Below are positions 54,658 through 64,000 of a DNA stretch of 64,000 bases, one piece after another. Within the stretch, counting starts at the first letter, position 1, and every line of letters begins with the position of its first letter. The notes under the pieces are model-generated. The model searched no databases. It saw only the letters and a list, made by a program, of their open reading frames with translations, and was not told where the DNA came from. The DNA comes from Antedon mediterranea (Eukaryota > Echinodermata > Crinoidea > Comatulida > Antedonidae): positions 22,236,412-22,300,411 of the forward strand of contig NC_092675.1 of the NCBI RefSeq assembly GCF_964355755.1. Reading direction: 5' to 3'. A program made the translations under genes and the position numbers.

Positions 54658-54822
54658 GGATCTCAATGGACATACAAAAAAAAAGCGAAAAGCTAAATCA
54701 GAACGATAAAGTAAAACAGCCAGATTAGCAGAGCTTTCGGGTAACACTTAGCCCTTCATCAGTGATTTATATATGTTAATATATTATACTTGCACTGATG
54801 AAGGGCTAGTGATTCTTGAAAG
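54658..54822 (+). repeat. Dispersed repeat, copy 2, with inverted end
   Basis: Second copy of the 4643-4765 repeat. Its end TAGCCCTTCATCAGTG is followed about 30 bases later by GCACTGATGAAGGGCTAGTG in inverse orientation, so the 3' part can form a hairpin (about 54747-54813). This suggests the family is a foldback DNA element, with copy 1 holding only one half. Confidence 0.6.
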
Positions 54823-55429
54823 TTTCTTATTTTATTTTGTATCTCCCCTGAGACTGATACAAACAGTCTCCACTAATTACCGGAATGGTAATAAAATATT
54901 CTCTGCTGTAGGCCTATATATTCTTCTCCTGCACATCTGTGAAAAAAATAATAATTTGCCTTTGGATATATTTTATAATTTATAAATAAACATTCTATAA
55001 TTACATAGCCACTATAATTAGTTAATCTATTTATTAATCGCCGCAAACTATAACGTGAAGAAAAGTGATACAAGGACAGTGTACCAGTCCAGAGAAGATA
55101 ATATTTCCGCCTACTTGGTTGAGTATGTGTAACGACATTGATACAGTTCAGTGCTGGTCTTTTTAGAGAGAGATTCATTAAATTGAATACAATGTTTGTT
55201 TATGGAACAAATTGCAACAAAGCTATACAATTGACAAAAATGTATGGTAAAATGTTTAAAATACTGTTAACGGTTAATTAGAGACCAACTCTACTAAAGA
55301 CCACTAAAACCCGGGTCCCAAAAAGGGGTCTGATGTTTACGCGCATGATTATTGTTTACAACTCACTACTAATGATACTTTGTGTCCCCATTAGCGTCCC
55401 ATATGTGATCAAAATCTGTCAAATAATCG

Positions 55430-55592
55430 CGACGAAAAAAGGGGAGGAGCGAGCGCGCGAGAGAGCATGCTGTTTGTCACAAGATTACATAATTTGTTTA
55501 GGCCTAGGCCTAGATCATTACAAAGCAGTTTTTTATCGTGCCGGTATATTACTGCTGTTCCATACGTTAGCGTTGTAAGCTTCACAATTATG
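55430..55592 (+). promoter_or_regulatory. Candidate GPX4 promoter and first exon ending in ATG
   Basis: A GC- and CpG-rich patch (55438-55475) is followed by an ATG at 55590-55592 that directly abuts a GTAAGT donor (55593-55598). Joining this ATG to the acceptor at 58184 gives ATG-GCA-CAA-GCC-ATG-GAT, in frame with GPX4, so translation could start here and add three residues (MAQ-A before M). A dense AGGCCT tract overlaps it, as for other first exons in this window. Inferred from splice grammar and phase; no transcript evidence. Confidence 0.4.
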
Positions 55593-55945
55593 GTAAGTTA
55601 TATGGCTAGTAAAATTAAGCCCAGACTAGACTAATTAGATCGTGAGTGTAAGACTGGGCTAGCTAGGCCCTAGCTAGCTCTAGGCCAAGGCCTACTCCTA
55701 GGCCGTATAGTAGAGTACCCTCTAGGCCTAGCTAGCGTGAGCGCGCCCTATGTATCCTCTGGATCCTCTACCTACAGACCGCTCATATAGCCTAGCCTAC
55801 ACAGACAGACAGCAGTCTGAGAGTGGGGATCAAAGTTTTGTAAACAGTAAAGTAAGAAAATGTTTTATTTCTTTTTTGCCATTATTATATTTATAATATA
55901 GGCCTAGCCTAGTAGCCTAGACTAGGCCAGGCCCAGGCCTAATAA
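55495..55945. repeat. AGGCCT-rich tracts around the candidate GPX4 first exon
   Basis: Two clusters, 55498-55745 and 55898-55945, with TAGGCCTAGGCCTAG and CTAGCTAGGCCC. They overlap and follow the proposed GPX4 exon 1. Confidence 0.6.
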
Positions 55946-55949
55946 TTGA

Positions 55950-56219
55950 TTGTAGAGAGTAGAGGTTGTGTCTGGATTCTACTAATGTATAGACTATAAT
56001 TATATGCCTAGGTAGATGCTGCAATGTTTAAAATTAAAATGCCTGAAAAAATAATAATGCTAAATTGATTTGGAGCATTTTTTTTTATATTATTTGGCTA
56101 ATATCAAAAAAATGCTCCAAATCAATTTAGCATTATTTTTTCAGGCATTTTAATTTTAAACATTGCAGCATCTATCTAGGCATATAGTAGAATCCAGACC
56201 CAACCTCTACTCTCTACGC
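55950..56219. repeat. Foldback repeat with ~115-140 base arms
   Basis: The left arm (about 55952-56089) and right arm (about 56104-56219) are nearly perfect reverse complements, from GTAGAGAGTAGAGGTTG through ATGCTGCAATGTTTAAAATT to TTGATTTGGAGCATTTTTTT. The loop is about 15 bases. The left arm has an extra ~18-base insertion near 55984-56002. The high arm identity implies a recent insertion or active conversion. It lies in the proposed GPX4 intron 1. Confidence 0.8.
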
Positions 56220-56976
56220 CTAGTATAATATGAGAAGTTCTATATAAAATAGGCCTACATGATGCCTAAAAGAAGTGAAAAGTACAACAGTTTAATATTG
56301 AAGTTCTGTCTGTGTAACATAACGTTTCCTTTTTATCTGACCTTTTTAAATATTTTAATTTTTTCGAAAAAAGTCAGTATTTCCGTTGTAAACAATTATA
56401 AAAAATATAAAATAAATGTAACTTTGTCAGAAATTAAAATGACAATATTTGACAGTTAAATAAAAAGTCTGTAATTCCAGATCATTTTGCATTATTTATC
56501 TAATTTTGTGACAGTATTATTATTCTTTGCTTCATACAATGTCATACACATTTGTTTGTTTGACCTCTCTCTCTCAATGGAATGAACCTCTCAATGGAAT
56601 GAACTTCATTAATTAATATTTAACACGATAGTAATGCATGCTTTAATAAAATAAATTTACAATAGACTTGGCCTCAGATGGTAGTGTACTTAGTATTTCT
56701 CATACAAAGGGGCTTACCATACCAAATTTGATATCGATGATGACCCCATTTAAGTGAATACTTTTTGTTTATTTAATATCTGAATTTAAATACTGTTCAG
56801 AAAGGTCAAGAGGTACTTATAAATCTAAAGTCCAATTTTATTCTTAAAGGTCAGCCAGAAACATGCATGTCAAAATTATTTTGTAAATTATATAAACAAA
56901 TTTAATTATTATTTAAGCAAAAAATTCAAATTGCACTGAAAAAATGTCTTAATAGTAAAATGTCGATTTTGTTTAA

Positions 56977-57523
56977 AGATGTATTGTCCCTTTGACTAAT
57001 TAAAAAAAAAATTTTTTTTTTATATTTCGATAAAAAAGTGTGTCATTTTGAAGTGTCATAATAGTTATTAACTTTCACCAAAAATTAATTGAAAAAAAAA
57101 TAATTTAACCGAAATACGGACGTTTTTTTGTTAAAAAAATAACTTTGACTTCCAGTAAAAGTTTTCGATCAAAACATATCTCATAATGCAACATGCTTGT
57201 TTGGCTACTCTGTATGCATAATCATAAAACTTACTCGCGATCTGTGTGAAAACACCTTCTCAACCGCGACGAGTTGTAAACCATCCTAGTAAGCATCATG
57301 CATAATGCATACTCGTGGTTTGAAATTTTTGTTTACTTTCGCTTGTGACGATTTTCTAGACGAAATGTAATCAAATCAATTTACCTGTTAATTACGTAAA
57401 CTTGTTGTTTTTGCCTCAAATTTTCGACTTAAAGTGAATAACTTTAATATTACTTTGATATGGTCAATTTAAATTTAGAATATTTTTTTTTTCATTTTTT
57501 GTGTTTCAAGGGACAATACATCT
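56977..57523. mobile_element. piggyBac-like MITE flanked by TTAA
   Basis: Terminal inverted repeats AGATGTATTGTCCC and GGGACAATACATCT bound a 547-bp AT-rich segment, with TTAA immediately outside both ends (56973-56976 and 57524-57527). TTAA duplication is the hallmark of piggyBac transposition. There is no transposase frame inside, so it is non-autonomous. It lies in the interval between the candidate GPX4 exon 1 and the main GPX4 exons. Confidence 0.75.
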
Positions 57524-57847
57524 TTAATATCAGTAGTTAGTTATATTACTTAATTAAGTATTATTATTATTAACTTAAATTAATTTCCAGTAAGTACCGT
57601 AATTTTTTTTTAAATGATTGTGATGACTTTACAGAAACTGAAAATATGGTGCAAGAAATGTTTGTATTGTACAAAAGTAAATTCATGACTTCGATTAAAA
57701 CCTAGAAATAAAATTTAAGTTGTTCATAATATTACAGTGTGTGAGTGTGTAATTATTTCCCACCAGTACCATACAGTAACATTGTTGGGATCTTTAGATG
57801 CCTCCTTATGACATTTGTGTACAAAAAATAGATTTATTACTGCATAA

Positions 57848-58022
57848 TAGACTTGCTCCAAGTCTGTATTTATTGTCTTTTTTATGTCATTCCACACGTC
57901 ATCGTTTTGATTTTTGTTTGAAAATACAACTCAAGTATTACACGTATGAAACGCCATATGTGCAAAAATATTTATATTTTTACTAATATTAAGACAAAAC
58001 TCCGTCTGGAGCCCAGACTACT
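57848..58022. repeat. Interspersed repeat, short copy just upstream of the main GPX4 exons
   Basis: Has AGACTTGCTCCAAGTCTGTA at the left and ACGCCATATGTGCAAAAATA plus AAGACAAAACTCCGTCTGG at the right, as in 27716-28375 but with most of the middle absent. It ends about 160 bases before the GPX4 acceptor. Confidence 0.5.
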
Positions 58023-58192
58023 GCATCTATTAATATTTTATTGGATCTACTGTATGGTGCATTGTAAAAGTTTTTTATAAATTAGCTAAGATTGAATATA
58101 ATGTGAGTCTCTTAGTCTATACATTTAATAACTTAGCGTTAATGATGTTCAAAGTCTATCAAGTCAAGTATTTTGTTTTGCAGGCACAAGCC

Positions 58193-60754
58193 ATGGATTG
58201 GAAGAAAGCAAAGTCAATTTATGAATTTTCATTAAATGATATAGATGGCAAAGAAGTTAGTTTAGAGAAATACAGGTATAGTACACTAACTCATGTTTAA
58301 TATCGGAACTCTAGGCATTGTAATGGGAATTGCTGGACGATAACAATTTGCAGTAAACCCTGCTTACAAATAAAATAACAAAATAAAAATCGGCTTTCAC
58401 GCAGCTCATTCCCCAAGCCTCTGTCCACAATTTTCTAGACACTACTCATATTTGACATCAAGATTAATTCCAAAATACATTATAATGTATTCATTAAATT
58501 ATGGTTTAATACTGTTCTACGATACTCATACTAAAATGTATATTCATTCTTAAATTGTATATACATTGTAACACAATACTAATTTAAATTTAAATGTTCA
58601 ACATTGTAAAATGATATGTTAACATAGTGAACATTGCTCCACAATAAACATGTCAATTGGTAAACATAGTGCTTAGATCTAGACACAAAGGAATAAAATA
58701 TCAACACTGCAGCTCTTGTTGCCATAGCAAGTTTGCATTTTCTGGAACTTTTGGCTTACGAGCTATAGAGCTTCATTGACTCTTTAGAAGCCCCAGATGC
58801 TGTTTGTCTAACAAATAAATGAAATTAAATATGTTTATTAATATAAGTAAAGGTTGGGTTAATTAACAAGCACATGTTTTCCATTTGATCTGTAAATTAT
58901 TAACAATAACATATTCTGTTTGAACTAAAAATCCAAACAAACAGACTTGCAGTATACTGAGTGGCGATCCTATGAAACTATTAAATTAACTAAAAATATT
59001 TTGTTTGTTTGATTATTTGCAGGGGTCATGTTTGCTTAATAGTAAACGTTGCCTCTCAGTGAGGGTTCACCGTTAAGAACTACACTCAGCTACAAGAATT
59101 GCACGCTAAGTATGCTGAGTCAGAAGGTCTTAGAATCCTAGCATTCCCTTGCAACCAATTTGGCAAGCAGGTAATTGATAAAGTAAAATTAAAGATATAT
59201 TTGTTTGCACTAGTCTTTGTAAAAATTTAAACCATGGGTAAATTTCAGTTGTTGTAGTTACCAAAGTTTTACAGGGCAGGTAATAGTCTGTAAAAATAAT
59301 AACCATTGGCCTTGATTAATTTAAGGGAATTGTAGCAAAGGATTTTTTCTACAGGCAATGTTCATTCATTCAAACAACAGACTTGACCTGGTCCAGATTT
59401 CTGGGTGCCCAGCTTTTCCTCAAATGTACACTCATGAGTCTATTGTATGGTATTGTTAGTCCATTTTTTTATTAATTGTTTTATAATTTTAGGAACCGGG
59501 AACAAATGCTGAAATTAAGGAATTCGCTACAAGTAAATTTGGTGCCGAATTTGATTTATTTGCAAAGATTGAAGTGAATGGAGATAAAGCTGACCCGCTT
59601 TATAAATATCTTAAAAGCAAGCAAGGTGGAACGCTAGGAAGGTTTGTAGTAAACAGTCTCTTCATTAGCATGGAAATAAAGTTAATATTATTATTTATTA
59701 TCCTGCCATTATCTTATTATTTATAGCAATACCAAAAATAATGGAATCTTTCATTGAATTTCATACTAAAAGTACTTAATTTCTCAACAATTAAACAAAA
59801 TTACTCGATTTGTTCAAAGATGATGTTCTTCTATGCAATTATACACCGTGAAATGTAATTAATTTAACCTTGATAGTACTTCACTCCTTTTAAAAAGAGG
59901 TCATTCCTATTATAGAATTACGATGTGAATAATCTTCTGAAAAACATTATTTAGACTAAAAAAACTTTTTTTTCATTTCAGTTCAATAAAATGGAATTTC
60001 ACTAAGGTAAGCTGATTTTAGTTTTTATTTAATGTTGGAATTGCAATGTCTAAATATGCTTAACCTTCTAACTCCAGACCAACTTGAGTTTTCGCATCAC
60101 CAAAAAAACATTACAATTAGTCTTCACCAACAAGACAAACAAAATCTTATAATATAGCTCATATTGATGAGCTGCAACATGACATGGCTTTTTCTACCTG
60201 ATGAAGTAGTCTTGACTAACATTTTTGGTACGTTTTTTCTTGCAGTTCCTTATAAATAAAGAAGGTATTCCAGTAAAACGATATGGACCACAGACTTCTC
60301 CACAAGTAAGTACATAACATTGCAGTTGAAATATTTATAAGTGACAGATTGACAAAGAGTAGTCTGATGCACAAAGGGAACAAAGACAATCTTGTGCTGG
60401 AGGTACAGGATGCATTCAAACAATTTTGGATAAAGCTATCATTAATTGTGAATTATCTAGAAGCAAGCATAAAAATATCTCATAGAATTTTGTTTGTGAA
60501 AAAGGTTACTGGCCGGGGTTGTCTGAATATCAATTTTTAGTTGAATTTGGCCACACAACTCTCTTAGTCCAAAATTAAAATTAAATTTCTTTTTTTTCTT
60601 ATTTTGCCATATCTTGTTTCTTGTTTAAATTGTCAGTTTGTGATCAAAATGATTATATCTAGTCATTTTAAAGAAATATACAGTATCTATAAAAAAAAAA
60701 TTTTTTTTAATTTTTTTTCAGAGCTGTGCGAAAGACTTCAGTAAATACTGGTGA
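58193..60754 (+). CDS. GPX4: Phospholipid-hydroperoxide glutathione peroxidase, GPX4-type selenoprotein
   Basis: Exons 58193-58275, 59023-59170, 59493-59641, 59982-60006, 60246-60305 and 60722-60754 give 165 residues from this Met. An in-frame TGA at 59060-59062 falls exactly where GPX4 has selenocysteine (VASQ-U-GFT, residue 41). The rest of the catalytic tetrad is present: Gln77 (in NQFGKQ) and Trp131-Asn132 (in KWNFTK). The enzyme reduces phospholipid hydroperoxides with glutathione. The short chain lacking the tetramer-interface loop fits monomeric GPX4. A SECIS element starts 78 bases after the stop, confirming that TGA at 59060 is read as Sec. Coding exon 1 begins after an acceptor at 58182-58183, and GCA-CAA-GCC precedes ATG in frame, so the true start may be an ATG ending an upstream exon at 55592, giving 168 residues. 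The last exon ([10 protein letters not shown]) is short and assigned by phase and by likeness to KDxxKYF-type ends. Confidence 0.93.
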
Positions 60755-60831
60755 TAGTGTTAGCGGTTTTAAAGAAAGGTTATCGGCATACAGGTTGTGT
60801 GTCCATGTGATATGTAATCTTACAACACTTT

Positions 60832-60877
60832 ATGACGGTCGACTCCTAAACCGCACTAGCGGTGGTGTTGACCTGAC
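60832..60877 (+). promoter_or_regulatory. SECIS element (type II) in the GPX4 3' UTR
   Basis: The 5' ATGAC (832-836) faces a 3' TGAC (874-877), forming the tandem G.A non-Watson-Crick core. GGTCGACTCC (837-846) pairs with GGTGTTGACC (864-873) with one wobble and one T-T mismatch. Twelve bases after ATGA comes the conserved unpaired AAA (848-850), followed by a mini-stem CCGC/GCGG closing the loop ACTA, which is the form-II layout. SECIS elements recruit SBP2 and eEFSec so that UGA is decoded as selenocysteine. The flanking sequence may extend the lower helix by a few pairs. Confidence 0.88.
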
Positions 60878-61682
60878 AATTGCGTGCTTGTGTTTGTATG
60901 GTTGCTCTTACAAGGTCACATGACCTTATACGTTGATAACTGCTTCGTATCTGCTTTTAAGTTTTAATTAAATGTTTTCTTCCATATCATGTTTAATCAA
61001 CTCATTTTAATTTTTATAGAGATATTTAGGGTAGGCTATGAAATAGTGAAATTGTATTTGAAATAATTTCATTTTCCGTCCAATCTAACAGTTGTTGGTG
61101 GCAATACAAACTGTGAAATAAATGTATGTAAATTCATTTGCTGTTGACAAACACTGCTAACTTTTAGAAATAAAACAAGTTGATTCTAAGGCAGAATGTT
61201 TAGGAAACTTCTAGTTTAAGTTTTTGGAATTCAGAACAATGGATGATTTTCTGAACTCGCCACATTGTTTTGGTTGTGTTTGAACTGTTATTGTATAGTA
61301 CATTTACACAGTGATAATGATTGTAAAATTAATTACCAGTATTACTATTATTAATTCATTTGCTATCAACATTTTATTATTTAGATATTTAGAAATATAA
61401 ATAATACCAAAAATACCTTTTTCAATGTGCAATTTCTTACTAACAGTGAATGTATTTAATCAAAACGTTATTTAAATTGAAGCATAGAACAACAACACAG
61501 GTGAAATAACATATTCAAAATACTTTTTTTGCAAACAAAATTATAATTTTACCAGAAATTAATCTTCCAAAACTGCACTACATATTTCATGTTTCATGCT
61601 TCTTGTTTTCAATACTGTAGGTTAATTAGATAAGTGACTGATTTTAATAAGTGATTACTGTATACAGTACAGCAGTATCATT

Positions 61683-61905
61683 TGTCGTATTCGATTTAGA
61701 CTTTCACCGTTGAGTACAGTTTTTCCGTTGAGTACTTCTTTAACGGAGTATTTTGAGCGTTGAGATTGTTCTTAACGAAAAAGCTTTCGTTGTCAACGTT
61801 TTCTATTCGAATGACTTTCTGTTGAGCACAAATTTACAATTCGAATACAAAAAGTACTCAACGAATCTTTACGTTGACAACGAAAGTTCCCAATCGAATA
61901 CGACA
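61683..61905. mobile_element. Short inverted-repeat transposon, copy 2 (ATT duplication)
   Basis: Same family as 52624-52837 with few differences. The termini are TGTCGTATTCGA and TCGAATACGACA, and the flanks are ATT on both sides. It is about 1 kb downstream of the GPX4 stop codon. The different but matching 3-bp flanks at the two copies support real target-site duplication. Confidence 0.75.
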
Positions 61906-62324
61906 ATTGATTTGAAAAATACTGGTTTTCAATAAAGTGTAATTAGATTCACATCAAATTGTATTTGTTTTATTTTTAATATTTGTTTGACACTAACCAT
62001 GGAGCATATTTCTTCATGTTATAACCCACCATAAGAAAATAATTATTCTGATATATACTGTATAATTAATTTATATTTATAATTTATATTTATTTAAATT
62101 TTGCATTGCATCGAGCACTTTAGTAATCAAGTTTACACCATACTTTAAAAAAGTTCGAATTCCTGACGTATGGGGCGCTATACAATTTTTTATTTTTACT
62201 AAAACGATTTTACTTTCTTTTGTAATGATGAGGGCGTTGTTCATAAAATCATTTTTTAAAAGCGTTCCATATTCGATCGTCACAAACGGCGCGCATGGCA
62301 ACAAACAATTCCAATTCCAAAACT

Positions 62325-63035
62325 GGCTAGGCCTAGGCCTAGAACTTTTCAAATGCTACGTTAACAAATATTAGGCTAGTTTAAGGTATTTATGATTTAC
62401 ACTTCGCTTTCAACTATCTTCGATCCTAACACTGATTAATATTTTTTTTTTTAGTTTCTAATTGTGTTATTTTATTTAGGCTAGGGCTAGGGGAGGCTAG
62501 GCTAGGCCTACCGTAGGCCTAGGCCTAACCCCTAACCCTAGGCCTAGCTAGGCAAGGCCTAGCTATGCATAGCCCTACTAGGCTAGGGCCTAGCCTAGGC
62601 TATATTTTATTTTTTGTTTTGAGGAGCCTATTCACCATTCTTTTAGGCTCCTCCACTTTATATTTATATATTTGTAAAGTGAAATAAATGAAATGAAATA
62701 TAGGCCTAGGTTAGGCTAGGCCTATTATTAGTACTCATTAGCCTAGCCTAATTTAATTAAACCCTAATTAGGCCTAGGCTAGCTAGGCCCTGGCCTTAGT
62801 TAGCTAGGCCTAGCCTAGCTAGGGTTTAGGCCTAATCAATAAATCAATCAATGGCTAGGCCTACTAGCCTACTACTACTAGGCCTAGGCCCTACTAACTA
62901 GGGCCTAGGCCTACCTAGCTAGAGTAGGCCTAGGTTATATAGGCCTACTAAACTAAGAAGGTAGATAGGCCTAGGTAGGAGGCCTACTATTAGTAGGCTA
63001 GGTGTGGGACTAGCTACTACTAGACTTCTTAGGGC
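62325..63035. repeat. Longest AGGCCT tract, upstream of the nucleoredoxin-like exon
   Basis: About 700 bases dominated by overlapping TAGGCCTA, CTAGGCTAGG and CTAGCTAGG, broken by a retroelement 3' end at 62605-62702. Ends about 340 bases before the nucleoredoxin-like start codon. Confidence 0.75.
62605..62702 (+). mobile_element. LINE/SINE-type 3' end with terminal hairpin
   Basis: GAGGAGCCTA and TAGGCTCCTC form a perfect 10-bp stem around 62620-62652, followed by a GTGAAATAAATGAAATGAAA tail. This layout resembles the 3' ends of CR1/L2-like retrotransposons. No coding part remains. Confidence 0.4.
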
Positions 63036-63373
63036 CTAACACTACAGCGCCCTCTATGCTGTGTCAGCAGAGTTTTCTCATTTGCAATAATATTAATAAG
63101 GTTTATCGCAAATAGCTTGCATGATGGAAAGGGTTTGGGAGCAAACGTCACGACTCGTACACACAAACACCAAATTATGTACGTACGCATAAACCTTATG
63201 TCCAAGTTGGCCAAGTATTTCCTTGTGCTGCACTTATTGGCACTTGATTCGGTCCCAATAGGACTACCTCGTTGCGTTGGGGTCGCTAAGCCTAGATGGC
63301 TAATTGCAAATTTAAAAAAAAATTTTTGATATTTAATTTTTTTTCTCTTATCATATTAGGCCTTATATAAATC

Positions 63374-63669
63374 ATGGCATCATTATTCAAAGGAAAGAGA
63401 CTTCTACGAACCAATGGCGAGGCCATTTTGGATACAGATGCCATATTGGATGGTAAGGTGATAGGCGTATACTTCTCAGCCAGTTGGTGTCCACCATGTC
63501 GTCAATTTACACCCGTCCTTGCTAATTTATATCAAGAAATAAAAGACAAGAAATATCCATTTGAAGTAGTGTTTGTGTCAGTTAACGAAGATTCTGAACA
63601 ATTGAAGCAATATCTTATTGAAGATCATGGTGATTGGCTGCACTTGCCATTTACAAGTCCTTTCACAAA
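63374..63669 (+). CDS. Nucleoredoxin-like protein, first coding exon (gene continues past the window)
   Basis: The N-terminal 98 residues of a TryX/nucleoredoxin-type thioredoxin fold. After FKGKRLLRTNGEAILD comes the strand-turn GVYFSASWCPPCRQFTP with the redox CxxC (WCPPC), then a helix and FEVVFVSVNED, and finally WLHLPF. This order matches nucleoredoxin and NXNL1/NXNL2 proteins, which reduce target disulfides. Unlike human NXNL2, the full WCPPC is kept. The frame stays open to 63829, but family likeness stops near SPFTK, so I place a donor at 63670 (GTATTT, weak) and treat the rest as intron. Later exons lie outside. A 5' UTR acceptor (TATTAG, 63353-63358) just upstream of ATG suggests an upstream non-coding exon. 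The exact family member cannot be settled from one exon. Confidence 0.82.
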
Positions 63670-64000
63670 GTATTTACTGTTTTTGTCTTTACTTTTCTTA
63701 GTACAGTATGCAAGACCGAAACCATTAAAAAAGGCAGCACTGCTCCAATTTTGGACATGGAGTAGAACAAGTCCTCTACGAAAACCTCTTGTCACGCGTT
63801 GGGTGGGTGCTCACTCACTGAGAGTGTAATAAAAATGAAATTGCATTTTGCATAACGACACTCCACTCTCTCAAGAGTGTTGTATAACATTGAGATTGCT
63901 ACTAACACTTTATATCATCTGACCACCAAATTAACATAAAAGCTATCTGCTACTTAACTCAATTGATACTATAGCACACCATTTTTAAAAGAAAGTAGCA

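Larger units (their letters stand above)
60878..63373. other. Region between GPX4 and the nucleoredoxin-like exon
   Basis: Holds the end of the GPX4 3' UTR, a 223-bp inverted-repeat element, the long AGGCCT tract and probably a non-coding first exon of the nucleoredoxin-like gene. No further coding exon found. Confidence 0.45.

Noticed and set aside
59060-59062. TGA as a disabling stop (GPX4 pseudogene)
   Set aside because: Position, flanking residues and a downstream SECIS all show selenocysteine recoding.
63670-63829. Continuation of the nucleoredoxin-like frame to 63829
   Set aside because: Similarity to the family ends near SPFTK and a GT follows; the extra residues look like intron read-through.
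1-64000. CRISPR array, operon or prokaryotic cassette
   Set aside because: No regularly spaced identical repeats with unique spacers; gene structure is plainly eukaryotic.

Overview
Window type. This is animal nuclear DNA: AT-rich, with multi-exon genes using GT-AG introns, a selenocysteine TGA codon paired with a eukaryotic SECIS element, tRNA-derived SINE-like repeats, LINE 3' ends and many short inverted-repeat elements. The hexamer AGGCCT (mostly as TAGGCCTA) is scattered throughout and packed into dense tracts. My best guess is an invertebrate deuterostome, perhaps an echinoderm, but the sequence alone does not prove it.

Layout. Positions 1-29,960 are gene-poor. I found no convincing conserved exon there, only repeats (a LINE 3' end, short inverted-repeat elements, two minisatellites and a large hairpin) and a few GC-richer islets. 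Positions 29,964-64,000 hold seven genes, which I rebuilt exon by exon with reading phase checked across every junction: an LC8-type dynein light chain with a long N-terminal extension (+), U2 snRNP A' (SNRPA1, -), two fatty-acid elongases arranged head to head (ELOVL4-like - and ELOVL7-like +), complex I subunit NDUFB7 (-), a GPX4-type selenoprotein glutathione peroxidase (+), and the first coding exon of a nucleoredoxin-like thioredoxin-fold protein (+), which runs off the right edge.

How they relate. This is a run of housekeeping and lipid/redox genes, not an operon. The two elongases share exon sizes and are old duplicates. GPX4 (lipid-hydroperoxide repair) and the nucleoredoxin-like gene are neighbours on the same strand. 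From memory, human NDUFB7, GPX4 and NXNL1 all map to chromosome 19p, so part of the order may reflect ancient linkage.

Most notable non-genic signals. NDUFB7 intron 1 carries an ~807-bp inverted-repeat element with 20 copies of the palindrome TTGCGCAA, the C/EBP-type bZIP core. Dense AGGCCT tracts lie beside the first known or proposed exon of five genes. Several short inverted-repeat element families have intact ends or target-site duplications, including a pair with 3-bp duplications and a piggyBac-like one flanked by TTAA.
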